Shown in pieces: positions 45,801-50,571 of a DNA stretch of 64,000 bases. Source of the DNA: Apostichopus japonicus. Lineage: Eukaryota; Echinodermata; Holothuroidea; Aspidochirotida; Stichopodidae. Location of the stretch: assembly GCF_037975245.1 (NCBI RefSeq), contig NC_092562.1, positions 11,912,001 to 11,976,000 of the forward strand. The letters are read 5' to 3'. A model generated the notes under the pieces. That model had not been told where the DNA came from, searched no databases, and worked only from the letters and a program-made list of their open reading frames with translations. Both the position numbers and the translations under genes were made by a program. Every line of letters begins with the position of its first letter. Position 1 is the stretch's first letter.

Positions 45801-46165
45801 ATGAATATATGTATCTCAATAAGTATGACAATTTTCATGTTATTGATTGGTTGGGCTAAATGTGACCATGATAATCCTTAGTTATATACCCCTGACTAGG
45901 ACATGGTCAGTAAATCATTAGTGGTATTGCTTTAACTGCTTCGTTTGTAGCTAATGTTGAAAATGAGTTCACATCATGAGGTCAATACAGACCTTAAGAG
46001 TAAATGTGGCTGTGTAGGTACAGTATATTGTGGCATTCCACTTTAAGTAGATGTTTTTCTGTAATTTGTCCATTTTCCTCTCATTCCCAGGATGAATACC
46101 TTCTGTGTTATGAGCATCTTAGAGATCATCTTAACAACCCAGATGAGTATACTGTTGTTTTCTAA
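4874..46165 (+). CDS. Receptor-type tyrosine phosphatase-like gene (HYR, Frizzled-like CRD, two pseudo-PTP domains), 5'-incomplete
   Basis: This is the gene-level entry for 21 exons; individual exons follow. Joined coding length is 3125 nt: two nt finish a split codon, then 1041 codons including TAA. Every junction is phase-compatible and uses GT-AG. Visible residues: about 1-70 and 71-142 HYR-like domains; about 143-185 Thr/Ser/Pro stalk; about 188-297 Frizzled-like cysteine-rich domain; about 307-326 transmembrane helix followed by basic residues; about 335-498 juxtamembrane region; about 499-779 PTP domain 1; about 790-1036 PTP domain 2. The layout is that of type I RPTPs with tandem D1 and D2. 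Both P-loops lack the invariant arginine and both WPD loops lack the aspartate, so phosphatase activity is not expected. Signal peptide and promoter were not seen. The product is inferred to sit in the plasma membrane. Confidence 0.85.
5172..5265 (+). repeat. DIRS copy 1 left terminal inverted repeat
   Basis: The 94-bp segment from TCACCTCATATAACC to CTTCCGTAATT is the reverse complement of 11132-11225, nearly without mismatch. About 20 bp of unique end sequence (AATTCACAGCGCGTACTCCC) lies outside it. Confidence 0.9.
5529..5672 (+). repeat. 72-bp direct repeat in the DIRS leader
   Basis: Two copies of a 72-bp unit begin at about 5531 and 5603. Each starts with the hairpin-forming CGTACAGCAGTCGTGTACG and contains AAGTAACTGC. 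They lie upstream of the first ORF in the presumed promoter/leader. The second DIRS copy has lost this region. Confidence 0.7.
5820..7741 (+). pseudogene. DIRS copy 1 ORF1 (gag-like), frameshifted
   Basis: The ATG at 5820 follows an A-rich leader. The N-terminus has paired CxxC motifs (CRSCKQF, CPKCRPC, CSICQDW) like zinc-ribbon starts of DIRS gag proteins. A long RS-rich basic stretch follows at about residues 225-265, then an acidic, proline-rich linker. A TAA at 6801-6803 ends the first frame. The second DIRS copy has one extra base at this spot and reads through, so this is a one-base deletion. The C-terminal half continues in another frame to 7741 and contains a conserved alpha-helical region and an arginine-rich tail. 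The role inferred from the family is nucleocapsid. Confidence 0.75.
7581..9789 (+). pseudogene. DIRS copy 1 ORF2: reverse transcriptase, RNase H and C-terminal domain
   Basis: The frame overlaps the 3' end of ORF1. The RT core is open from 7845: [34 protein letters not shown] and the catalytic [10 protein letters not shown]. Near 8860 one base shifts the frame, after which RNase H follows ([42 protein letters not shown]). A conserved DIRS tail comes next ([41 protein letters not shown]), a region sometimes described in DIRS elements as methyltransferase-like. Stop and frame changes near 7760 and 8860 mean it is not a single intact protein. Confidence 0.8.
9630..10702 (+). pseudogene. DIRS copy 1 ORF3: tyrosine recombinase
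   Basis: The N-terminal core-binding part ([20 protein letters not shown]) overlaps the end of ORF2 in another frame. A one-base deletion near 9779 (the other copy has GACAACAC) moves the rest to the frame 9767-10702. The catalytic residues are visible: the first Arg in [20 protein letters not shown] (HxxR), a Trp in KAAAWKT, and the nucleophile candidate Tyr in FVACYLT. The stop lies inside the internal complementary region. The enzyme integrates circular cDNA in this family. Apart from the N-terminal frameshift the domain looks intact. Confidence 0.82.
10694..10791 (+). repeat. DIRS copy 1 internal complementary region (ICR)
   Basis: The first half (to about 10736) is complementary to the element's left end; the second half (CCCCAAACCTTAACCGG onward) is complementary to its right end. 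This is the template that in DIRS elements restores the termini and allows circle formation. Confidence 0.9.
11132..11225 (+). repeat. DIRS copy 1 right terminal inverted repeat
   Basis: The 94-bp inverted partner of 5172-5265. It is followed by about 40 bp of unique right end (AGTACGTCGCTCG to GGTTTGGGG). Confidence 0.9.
11267..13892. other. Remainder of RPTP intron 1, no gene
   Basis: AT-rich intron without recognisable exons. It contains the tetranucleotide array at 13041-13116. The small ORFs here are chance frames. Confidence 0.6.
13041..13116. repeat. (TGAA)n microsatellite
   Basis: About 19 uninterrupted TGAA units in RPTP intron 1. An antisense frame reading HSFI repeats is an artefact of it. 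Confidence 0.98.
13893..14108 (+). CDS. RPTP exon 2: second HYR-like domain
   Basis: Acceptor CTTCTTTTCAG and donor ACAG|GTAAGT; 216 nt, phase 1 at both ends like the previous exon. It encodes [49 protein letters not shown] and HVSVTG. The cysteine layout and the closing CSFxVxVTG match the previous exon, so the two domains probably arose by exon duplication. The next intron (14109-16546) holds repeats and an insertion, no exon. Confidence 0.8.
14520..16015. repeat. Dispersed repeat with AGGTCA half-sites, split by an insertion
   Basis: Units of roughly 140-180 bp contain GTAAACATGATATCTC, GTGTAGAAGTACCACATT, TATTGTTTTTGGTGGAGG and AGGTCAAAGGTCATTTGGGG. One unit lies at about 14537-14680, another is split by the insertion at 14793-15817, and a third ends near 16010. 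A related copy is at 17935-18060. AGGTCAAAGGTCA at 15951-15963 is a perfect DR1 nuclear-receptor site by sequence; whether it binds anything is unknown. Confidence 0.65.
14793..15817 (+). mobile_element. 1.0-kb insertion flanked by a 12-bp target duplication
   Basis: GGCAAAGGTCAT occurs at 14781-14792 and again at 15818-15829, exactly flanking 1025 bp that interrupt the dispersed repeat. The insert is GC-richer than its surroundings, has no long ORF, and ends in GTTTGGTAGAT, which also occurs about 90 bp upstream of the end. A 12-bp duplication and a short 3' repeat suggest retroposition (a SINE or a LINE fragment). The family is not recognised. Confidence 0.6.
16547..17011 (+). CDS. RPTP exon 3: Thr/Ser/Pro stalk and Frizzled-like cysteine-rich domain
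   Basis: Acceptor T(10)CATAG and donor GGAG|GTGAGA; 465 nt, phase 1 at both ends. About 45 residues rich in Thr, Ser and Pro form a probable O-glycosylated stalk. The rest reads GPCAEYLDY, then [60 protein letters not shown] and MMCIG. Order and spacing (C-x7-C-SLFYPPL, LCxE, x8 C, PExC, FP, C) match the Frizzled CRD. Seven cysteines are present against the usual ten. The residues at the usual first and fifth positions, normally bonded to each other, are both absent; the usual seventh is Tyr. In Frizzled, ROR and MuSK this module binds Wnt or related ligands. The 2.2-kb intron after it holds a minisatellite. Confidence 0.75.
17225..17938. repeat. 24-bp minisatellite with higher-order structure
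   Basis: About 29 units of GGTTATTCCTGTATCAGCAGTGYA. Variant blocks containing TTTCTGTATAGACAGCAGTG and GCGGTCCGTGGG occur near 17434 and 17676, so a block of about 242 bp (ten units) has itself been duplicated. It lies in RPTP intron 3. Confidence 0.92.
17939..19243. other. End of RPTP intron 3, no gene
   Basis: It begins with a partial copy of the AGGTCA-bearing repeat (AGGTCAAAGGTCA at 17952-17964) directly abutting the minisatellite. The rest is AT-rich with no recognised feature. Confidence 0.5.
19244..19334 (+). CDS. RPTP exon 4: transmembrane helix
   Basis: Acceptor TTCATTCAAG and donor AAGCG|GTAAGG; 91 nt, phase 1 in and phase 2 out. It encodes ASEPRSSP and then a continuous hydrophobic stretch of about 20 residues ([20 protein letters not shown]) followed by FKR. 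The next exon continues RIRRK, a strong stop-transfer signal that places the C-terminus in the cytoplasm. The following 635-bp intron shows nothing. Confidence 0.85.
19970..20037 (+). CDS. RPTP exon 5: start of cytoplasmic juxtamembrane region
   Basis: Acceptor CATGAATAG and donor GCTG|GTGAGT; 68 nt, phase 2 in and phase 1 out. It encodes [12 protein letters not shown] and VQDVDHVNA. There is no domain; the basic cluster anchors the membrane helix. The 433-bp intron after it is empty. Confidence 0.75.
20471..20916 (+). CDS. RPTP exon 6: juxtamembrane region
   Basis: Acceptor AATTCCAG and donor TACA|GTGAGT; 446 nt, phase 1 in and phase 0 out. It is acidic and polar with many tyrosines in acidic context ([35 protein letters not shown]), possible phosphorylation and SH2-docking sites by inference. 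The end (ISEIVQQYT) matches the helix that precedes the KNR motif in RPTP D1. The open frame runs on to 21162 without the splice, but the next exon continues the PTP fold in phase 0, so the donor is preferred. Confidence 0.8.
21236..21345 (+). pseudogene. Partial duplicate of RPTP exon 6 start, with in-frame stop
   Basis: About 110 bp are clearly homologous to 20443-20555, including the acceptor (AATTTCAG). Read in the exon 6 phase it gives [19 protein letters not shown] then PAKNI and a TAG at about 21337. If ever spliced from exon 5 it would end the receptor just inside the membrane. It is either a decayed duplicate or an alternative terminal exon; no donor follows. Confidence 0.7.
22380..22467 (+). 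CDS. RPTP exon 7: start of PTP domain 1
   Basis: Acceptor TTGCATCAG and donor CCAT|GTAAGT; 88 nt, phase 0 in and phase 1 out. It encodes [20 protein letters not shown] and KNFFKALLP, corresponding to the ENKxKNRYxNILPYD segment of the phosphotyrosine recognition loop. The usual KNRY is KNFF here, so the tyrosine that stacks on substrate phosphotyrosine is Phe. A 329-bp empty intron follows. Confidence 0.85.
22797..22873 (+). CDS. RPTP exon 8: D1, YDHSRVRL and SDYINASYI
   Basis: Acceptor TTTACCAAG and donor CAAG|GTAATT; 77 nt, phase 1 in and phase 0 out. It encodes [11 protein letters not shown] and [13 protein letters not shown], a near-canonical piece of the PTP fold. The following intron is 9.1 kb and holds a duplicate of this exon, a LINE and DIRS copy 2. 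Confidence 0.9.
23373..24510 (+). repeat. Duplicate of exon 8 3' half plus downstream intron, split by a LINE
   Basis: 23373-23430 repeats the second half of exon 8 including its donor (TGGATACAGATGG, GACTATATCAAT, ACATCAAGGTAATTC) but lacks the acceptor and the YDHSRV part. The neighbouring intron sequence continues to about 23475 and again from 24187 to 24510, matching 22874-23370. The LINE fragment sits between the two halves. Confidence 0.75.
23476..24186 (-). pseudogene. LINE reverse transcriptase fragment (CR1/Jockey-like)
   Basis: On the minus strand the frame reads [49 protein letters not shown] and [10 protein letters not shown], then NPSKCF and YLGILF. These are blocks 2a to 7 of a non-LTR reverse transcriptase. 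The catalytic FADD-type motif has become FGDN, and an in-frame TAG lies upstream of DINILD (about 24027). It is a dead fragment in RPTP intron 8, antisense to the gene. Confidence 0.85.
25467..25559 (+). repeat. DIRS copy 2 left terminal inverted repeat
   Basis: Inverted partner of 30510-30602 and close to the copy 1 repeat. Confidence 0.88.
25790..27499 (+). pseudogene. DIRS copy 2 ORF1 (gag-like) remnant
   Basis: The cysteine-rich N-terminus and ATG are deleted. The RS-rich stretch is followed by a TAG at about 26281 where copy 1 has a glutamine codon. The acidic linker and [20 protein letters not shown] are continuous, proving that copy 1 carries a deletion there. Later frameshifts occur near 26815 and 27050. 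Confidence 0.75.
27339..28260 (+). pseudogene. DIRS copy 2 RT remnant
   Basis: It starts inside ORF1 in another frame and reads [23 protein letters not shown] at about 27660 replaces the serine-type codon after PPQYGL. The RT continues with [22 protein letters not shown] and [10 protein letters not shown], but five residues before LPFG are missing. It breaks off near 28260 before the misplaced terminal sequence. Confidence 0.75.
28293..28443 (-). repeat. Misplaced, inverted copy of the DIRS right end inside the RT region
   Basis: About 150 bp starting GCGACGTACTCACCTCATAT and ending near GGGGGAGAGGACCGA are the reverse complement of the element's own right end (about 30460-30612). They replace a short RT segment present in copy 1 (about 8543-8580). 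Confidence 0.85.
28610..30088 (+). pseudogene. DIRS copy 2: ORF2 tail and dead tyrosine recombinase
   Basis: After the deletion the frame resumes at [11 protein letters not shown]. Part of the DIRS C-terminal domain follows, then the recombinase N-terminus ([18 protein letters not shown]) up to a TAA at about 29193. Of the catalytic set, HxxR has become HDVPGH (Arg to Pro) and the KAAAWK tryptophan has become Arg; the tyrosine in CYLT remains. The recombinase is inactive by sequence. Confidence 0.78.
30080..30177 (+). repeat. DIRS copy 2 internal complementary region
   Basis: Same organisation as the copy 1 ICR: left-end complement followed by right-end complement. Its right half reads CCTTACCTGG, matching this copy's own right end (CCAGGTAAGG) rather than that of copy 1. 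Confidence 0.88.
30510..30602 (+). repeat. DIRS copy 2 right terminal inverted repeat
   Basis: Inverted partner of 25467-25559. Unique end sequence continues to GGTAAGGTTTGGG at about 30642. Confidence 0.88.
30643..32010. other. End of RPTP intron 8, no gene
   Basis: AT-rich intron. A poly-G run lies at about 31616-31628. No exon-like sequence was recognised. Confidence 0.55.
32011..32047 (+). CDS. RPTP exon 9: D1 micro-exon [12 protein letters not shown]
   Basis: Acceptor CTCATTACAG and donor CAAG|GTTTGT; only 37 nt, phase 0 in and phase 1 out. It corresponds to the GYxxxxxFIATQGP segment of the PTP fold. The next exon turns the usual QGP into QAP. A 403-bp intron follows with nothing in it. 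Confidence 0.85.
32451..32548 (+). CDS. RPTP exon 10: D1, [10 protein letters not shown]
   Basis: Acceptor TGTTCTGAAG and donor GCAG|GTAAAC; 98 nt, phase 1 in and phase 0 out. It encodes [17 protein letters not shown] and [15 protein letters not shown], the classic DFWRMVWE helix and IVML strand. A (TA)n tract lies at about 32567-32598 in the next intron. Confidence 0.92.
32766..32894 (+). CDS. RPTP exon 11: D1, central beta-sheet
   Basis: Acceptor ATAACAACAG and donor CAAG|GTATGA; 129 nt, phase 0 at both ends. It encodes [23 protein letters not shown] and [13 protein letters not shown], the CxxYWP and YG..V segments. The 1.8-kb intron after it has no gene; 34098-34128 resembles the end of this exon (AGAAATGAATTTTATCAAGG). 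Confidence 0.9.
34695..34843 (+). CDS. RPTP exon 12: D1, degenerate WPD loop and start of P-loop
   Basis: Acceptor TTACATCAG and donor TGTAG|GTAAGA; 149 nt, phase 0 in and phase 2 out. It encodes [20 protein letters not shown] and later GGKHLLVHC. The WPD loop, normally WPDHGVP, reads WKYGGVP: the general-acid aspartate is Tyr. The catalytic cysteine of the P-loop is the last complete codon. Confidence 0.9.
35029..35164 (+). CDS. RPTP exon 13: D1 P-loop without arginine
   Basis: Acceptor TTTTTGAAG and donor TAAA|GTAAGT; 136 nt, phase 2 in and phase 0 out. With exon 12 it gives [11 protein letters not shown] in place of VHCSAGVGRTG. The arginine that holds the phosphate is Ala. [20 protein letters not shown] and [18 protein letters not shown] follow; the Q-loop start (normally VQT) is VLT. 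Confidence 0.92.
35186..35250 (+). pseudogene. Decayed duplicate of exon 13 start
   Basis: Directly downstream of exon 13, GAGTAATGTTGTTGGTGCTA and the following bases match the exon start (GTAATGGTGTTGGTGCTACT) and part of what follows, with drift. It retains an AG before TAATG but no donor. Confidence 0.6.
35351..35479 (+). CDS. RPTP exon 14: end of D1
   Basis: Acceptor CAATGTTAG and donor CCAG|GTAGGT; 129 nt, phase 0 at both ends. It encodes [15 protein letters not shown] (normally EQYxFIHDALLEA) and a charged linker, [17 protein letters not shown], towards D2. Confidence 0.9.
35715..35814 (+). CDS. RPTP exon 15: D1-D2 linker and KNRF of D2
   Basis: Acceptor TTGTTTAG and donor CCAG|GTGAGC; 100 nt, phase 0 in and phase 1 out. 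It encodes [17 protein letters not shown] and [12 protein letters not shown], the start of the second PTP domain with KNRF for KNRY. Confidence 0.88.
35956..36035 (+). CDS. RPTP exon 16: D2, NDYINATF
   Basis: Acceptor TTTTACAG and donor CAAG|GTTTGT; 80 nt, phase 1 in and phase 0 out. It encodes [12 protein letters not shown] and [14 protein letters not shown], the D2 counterpart of exon 8. The 837-bp intron after it contains a long (AT)n tract. Confidence 0.88.
36742..36866. repeat. (AT)n microsatellite abutting a splice acceptor
   Basis: A nearly pure AT tract of about 85 bp, then interrupted AT sequence up to TATATTTTCAG. The tract ends within about ten bases of the exon 17 acceptor and occupies its branch-point region. 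Confidence 0.97.
36873..37004 (+). CDS. RPTP exon 17: D2, [13 protein letters not shown]
   Basis: Acceptor ATATTTTCAG and donor TGAG|GTAGGT; 132 nt, phase 0 at both ends. It encodes [20 protein letters not shown] and [20 protein letters not shown], matching the FIATQGP and DFWRLV segments; TQGP is TQTP. The following 7.3-kb intron holds the 649-bp array. Confidence 0.9.
37728..39369 (+). repeat. Segmental duplication, left copy
   Basis: From TTTTTATCTCAATACATTA onward the sequence is repeated, with divergence and indels, at about 42676-43890. Shared blocks include GTAAGTGGGACTCTCTC, TCTGGAATTTCCAGAG, AGCCCCGCCTCCAAGTCTGG, CTACCCTCGCGACCAATTTT and the coding-like segment described for the right copy. 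The left copy is about 0.4 kb longer. Confidence 0.8.
39370..42885 (+). repeat. 649-bp tandem array, five copies
   Basis: Units start at about 39370, 40019, 40668, 41317 and 41966, each exactly 649 bp; the fifth is interrupted by 268 bp at 42336-42603 and resumes. Units differ by very few bases (for example CATAACATG in the third where the others have CATACCATG). The identical 62-codon antisense ORFs spaced by 649 bp are a repeat artefact. Each junction reads GATTTAAGTCCAACAGAG and looks like a fusion at GTCCA. Confidence 0.95.
42336..42603 (+). other. 268-bp segment interrupting the fifth array unit
   Basis: Bases between CAATTCA and GGTAAGTAACAATATTGG have no counterpart in the other units. 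Neither terminal inverted repeats nor a target duplication is visible. A 68-codon chance-length ORF crosses it. It may be an insertion, or ancestral sequence deleted from the amplified units. Confidence 0.6.
42676..44190 (+). repeat. Segmental duplication, right copy
   Basis: Counterpart of 37728-39790, including the part that forms the 649-bp unit (CAACAGAGACTGAGCC onward at about 43888), but more diverged from the array units than they are from each other. Confidence 0.78.
43790..43951 (+). pseudogene. Unrecognised coding-like segment shared by both duplication copies
   Basis: It encodes [34 protein letters not shown] and [11 protein letters not shown]. The left copy (about 39285-39418) encodes the same with substitutions and a 3-nt in-frame deletion, and ends in a donor-like TTAG|GTATTT. 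Two diverged copies both staying open suggest a once-coding exon. I do not recognise the protein. Confidence 0.4.
44256..44390 (+). CDS. RPTP exon 18: D2, LYWPNG and YGLMTV
   Basis: Acceptor CTATTTTACAG and donor TCAG|GTATGC; 135 nt, phase 0 at both ends. It encodes [20 protein letters not shown] and [13 protein letters not shown], the D2 equivalent of exon 11. A 548-bp intron follows without features. Confidence 0.9.
44939..45066 (+). CDS. RPTP exon 19: D2, no WPD motif, start of P-loop
   Basis: Acceptor AATGTTTCAG and donor GCAT|GTATGT; 128 nt, phase 0 in and phase 2 out. It encodes [20 protein letters not shown] and GTGPAIVHC. Where FTxWPDxGVP is expected it reads [10 protein letters not shown], so the general-acid aspartate is not in place. 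Confidence 0.9.
45105..45272 (+). pseudogene. Two decayed tandem copies of the exon 19 3' part
   Basis: A period of about 100 bp is visible: GAGAATTCATCAAATACACC in exon 19, AAGAATTTATCAAATACATC at about 45111, and GAGAATTCATCAAATATATC at about 45208. The intervening intron bases (TATCATAGTCTATTAAACTG) are repeated as well. The copies have lost the HC codons and donor. Confidence 0.75.
45347..45482 (+). CDS. RPTP exon 20: D2 P-loop without arginine
   Basis: Acceptor CTTCTATCAG and donor ACAG|GTTTGT; 136 nt, phase 2 in and phase 0 out. Joined to exon 19 it gives [14 protein letters not shown]: the P-loop arginine is Leu. [18 protein letters not shown] follows, with a fairly normal Q-loop. Confidence 0.92.
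46091..46165 (+). CDS. RPTP exon 21: C-terminal end of D2
   Basis: Acceptor CATTCCCAG. It encodes [14 protein letters not shown] and [10 protein letters not shown], then TAA at 46163-46165. [10 protein letters not shown] is the final EQYxFCYxxL helix of PTP domains, so the protein ends right after D2. Confidence 0.92.
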   Translation, partial: DEYLLCYEHLRDHLNNPDEYTVVF

Positions 46166-46530
46166 GATGGAGCTGGATTAAATGAAGACTCTATGGACTA
46201 TATTACAAGATTAGATCATTTGTGACCATTATTTCATGCATTGATATGCTATGTAGCTGTATATCAAGGAGAATAATTCATTGACTATTCCATAACAGGA
46301 ATATTTTATTTCTTATAAAACTAAATTTATTCATTTGTTGATTCTAAGATGTTTTAAAGAATAAGAGTCAATTGTCAGTACTTAAATAGGAACCATCTGA
46401 ACAACTCAGTGTCTTTACAAATTTTTCATTAAAAATGAAAACTTCAAATTTATTTCTGTGAATGATATCATGAATGTGTTCCTACTTTGGATATAATTAT
46501 ATATAAAATAAAAAGGGCAATATTTTTTTT
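46166..46530 (+). terminator. RPTP 3' UTR and likely polyadenylation signal
   Basis: AT-rich sequence after the stop codon with AATAAA at 46507-46512. The true cleavage site is unknown, and later AATAAA-like sites exist. Confidence 0.45.
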
Positions 46531-49500
46531 TTAGATGGATTCATCAAAGATGTTTAATGAGAAGTTGTTAAATTTTATATTCAGACAATCCCCAATTTAT
46601 GGCCTTGCATGGTTTGTAAAAGTAGAATTTATGTAAATACGATTGCTTGTAGGGGAAGACAGTTGTTTAAATGACTGATGTAAGCTACATTTATGAGTAA
46701 GGATTTAGTATTTGTGAAATCAAAAGCACAAGTTAAAAGGTGTTGTAGCATTCCCTGTAGCTAATTGCATTTCTTTATATTTTGATAATCTAAGGACTGC
46801 ACTTTCATCACATTCAATAGAAAGTTATCAATAGTCACGATGCAAGTTTGACAATATTGTGTTGAAAAAAACATTTTTAAGGGTGTTTATAGTGCTGCCT
46901 CATGTAAATTAAAGTCTTTTTTAGAACAGGACAAAGCAGTCCTTTCTTCATTCCCAAAAAGCAGAGACATGATTACAAAGTCTGGAATTCCCTGTCACAG
47001 AGGATAGTCATTAACAATTTCTCTCAATATGCCAGAAATTCAAGAAATGGTAACTCAAATCCAACTGCAATATACAGTTTGTGCCTTTTAAATACCGCAA
47101 AGACACACAATGGTCTATTCAGGAACTCTGCTCTATGTCTTTGAATAATTAGGAGGAAATGTTAAGCATGCAAAAAGCTTTGTGTTAATAGTAATGACAT
47201 GTTATTAAAGGCTGTGTTAGCAACACAACTTATGTAAAATATTCTGGTTGGGAGTATGGTTACAAAGAAGCAGTGGAAATGAAAATAGGTTTGCCACAAT
47301 GGAGGAATGCTAAAAGTGATTTTTCCAATCATGAACACAGACGTGACTATTAGTGTTCTATTATTATACGTGGTCAGTAGAAATTCAAACTCTACCGGCC
47401 ATGGTGTGAATGTGACAGGCTCTGCCGCAATCTTGAGGTAAATAAAGGAGGCTCATGAGGAGCTACAGCATGGACAATTCTAAGCATTCTGGATAAATCT
47501 ACAAGACCAGTCAGAGAGAAGAAAGTAATGAAGTAAACATACTGCAAGAGATTAACTGTTTTCACCATTTATTTAGACCAACAGGAAAATGATCCATAAC
47601 AAAACAAACTAAAAGCCTTCTGAAGCTTCATGTGGTAAATACATTTATGTATAGAAACCATTTCCATTGTGTGTCATCTATAAACCTAACGAGACCCTAC
47701 TGGTAAATATAAAATCATAAGCAGTAATGATAAGTGAGGAATTAATTAAAAATTTTACAGCCTCAGATATGTTATGTAAATGAAGAGATTTTTAACTACA
47801 TATAGCATCCATCATCACAAGAGTAAGTAGCATCATCAGCATACAGCAATACTTTATTCCTTTAACTTTAATAACAAAACCATGTACCCTGGTTCAGCTG
47901 ATGTAAATAGCCAGATATACACAGAGATTATTACAAGGTTTGAGGTTTTTCCTATAATCAGTTGATGTTAATTTTAAAACTTCTTGATTTTATTACTTTT
48001 ATGTTCTTATTGAACAATGCTTTTACATATATATCTTACGTTTTACTGTAATTAATGCTAGAAGAATTGTAGGGAGGTAGGTTTGAGGTTTTTTCCCCTA
48101 TAAACTTTAATTTCACTTTTACACTTCTTATGTGTTTACTCTTTTCATATATAACAGTGTATTGACAAATTGATTGAAGCGATGAAGGGGTACTTGAGTG
48201 GTTTAACATTATATCTTCATGTCTACTGTAAAATGTTAAAGAATGCTAGTAGCCCGGGGAAGGGGGAGGGGGATAGGGCAAGGCAGTATTATCAGTTCAT
48301 AACAACAAATAATAGTTTCAAAAGATATTGTGTATGTAATCATTTAATAATAACTTTTCATAGAATGTATGTTGTACATTAAAATGTGTGATTGGAGGAA
48401 GTGAAAATGAAAATATGGTTACCAAGATTCAAGCCAAACTTTAAATTTACCATCCCAATTATAAACACGGAGGTGACTATTGAACAGTGTGCAAGTTGTT
48501 GTGAAGAGGGCTATTAAAGAGTTCAAACATTAAATCTTAAATTACTGTGTGTAGTTAATATCTGCTACTAGAGGGAATGGGATGGGGAGAGGGGGTGTAG
48601 TATAAGTTCATCACAGAAAATTAATAGCTAGAAGAGTTGTTTGAGTATATGTAATCTTCTGATAATAACTTTCCATAGATTGTATCATTTTGTGCATTAT
48701 GCACATTAAAACTATGTCAGACGTACGTGTTAGCATTTATACAAACTTACTACTTGCTCCGATTTGAACACAAGCAAAGTAAACTGGATATCTCCATGGT
48801 TTCATCTAGTTTCTTTACAGAATGTCTGGGTTAGTTTTGTTCTTTCAACCTTTTTTTTTCCATCATCACACGAGTAAGTAGCATTATCAGCATACAACAA
48901 TACTTTATTCCTTTCACTTCAATAATAAACCATGTACCTGGTTCAGCTGACGTCAAAAGCCAGATATACACAGAGATTATTACAATGGTTGAGGTTTTTC
49001 TAATTACCGATTATTTACTCCCATATTGAATACAAGCAAAGTAAACCTGGATATCTCCATGGTTGCACATAGTTTCTTAACATTATGTCTGTGTTAGTAT
49101 TTTTCTTTCAACTTTCATATTTGTGATGAAACAATGTTCAATTAGTCATGATACTGAGTGATAAATTACATAGCAATTTAGCAGCAATAACCAGCAGTAA
49201 TGGATTTTACTCCCAAGGTAAGGTCTCCAGCTAGTCCAAAAATGCAAGCTATAGAATTCGTCTGCTAAGGAAAATGTAAGACTAACAACGTCATAGCTGA
49301 AAATGGGCCAAATACCTATGACACATTAACACAGATTTTTCCTCCCCTGCTGATAAACCAGAACAGCGGTGGTTTATTATTGTTACTCGTTGATAAATTC
49401 ACTTTTTCCATTTTGAGCAAAATGTATTACTTCATTAAACTGTACAAAAAGTCACTCCATTAAATATTCCAGTGAATCGGTTTGGAGTTATTACAGAGAG

Positions 49501-50566
49501 CGAGCAGGGGCAGTGATTTCGAACACATTCTAAATGAGCCTATATAACGTAACGTTGCTATTATCAAGTTACGGCCATGGCAGCAAGGTGACTTTTCATC
49601 TATACTTTAAGATGGAAGTTAGTGTGTTCATCACAGTTGTTATATGTTGGCGACATCATTGTTGACGTTTCACTTCCACAGACAGCAAGAACCCAGTTAC
49701 TGGTGAACGTATATGCAGTAAACCGCATATGAATTTACTGAACGTTTTACTAGTTATCAAGCTTACAATGTTTTCAGACATTCACCTGTGTTTGACCTAA
49801 ATCTTTGACTTCTGCATGACACAATAGGATTCTAACTTAATGGGCTCAAAAAAGTAACCAATTTTTGAATTCCACGGGACATTACTTTGGGAGTCATATA
49901 TTTTGGAACTGCAAACCAATTAAGGGTTATGTCCAGCCAAGCATTACTTGTGAATTTATCGTGTTTACATGGCGTTTAGGTTAAGCGTCACTTAACACAA
50001 AATAGCCTTCAACCTCCGTCAATTTTACGCGGTTAACTTCCTGAATTACAAAAGGGGATCTGTATCACCTACCAAACATAAAAGACAATAAAGGTGTATC
50101 TATTGAGTTACAGTGTTTACAAACATATGCCATCATGACTGTTTATCAATTAATAATGATGGGACATCCCAAAGATGTAACTAATCTAAACGCCGCAAAT
50201 CATCTTTCAAAGATTAAGAATTACAAATCATAGAGCTTCCGAATCACTGCGAGCTATTCAAATATAATATTATATCATACAATTTACAAGCGAGATGGAG
50301 AAGAAGCTCATGTGAAGTTTGTAAGTATGATAACAGACGCCACAGTTGTTGACAGCCAGTGCTCTGTCCCTCATAACTACGTATGGATTAGTTTAGCGAT
50401 GTAAACATAACAAATCAGCTGAGATGTTTATGCATCGTAGATGGACTATAGCTATCTCGATATTCCCAAAGACAATGTGGTCGAGTGTGTTTATGAAACT
50501 AATGCAATATTAGTGAGTCATTCTTGCGAGATTGACACTGAGATTGATCTCCGGGAAAAGTAGATC
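46531..50566. other. Intergenic region with local duplications, no gene
   Basis: No exon was recognised. Three short segments occur twice: 47806-47950 and 48861-49003 (AATACTTTATTCCTTT, CCAGATATACACAGAGATTA), about 48290-48385 and 48600-48715, and 48765-48845 and 49020-49105 (AAGCAAAGTAAAC, GGATATCTCCATGGTT). Confidence 0.55.
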
Positions 50567-50571
50567 ATTTT

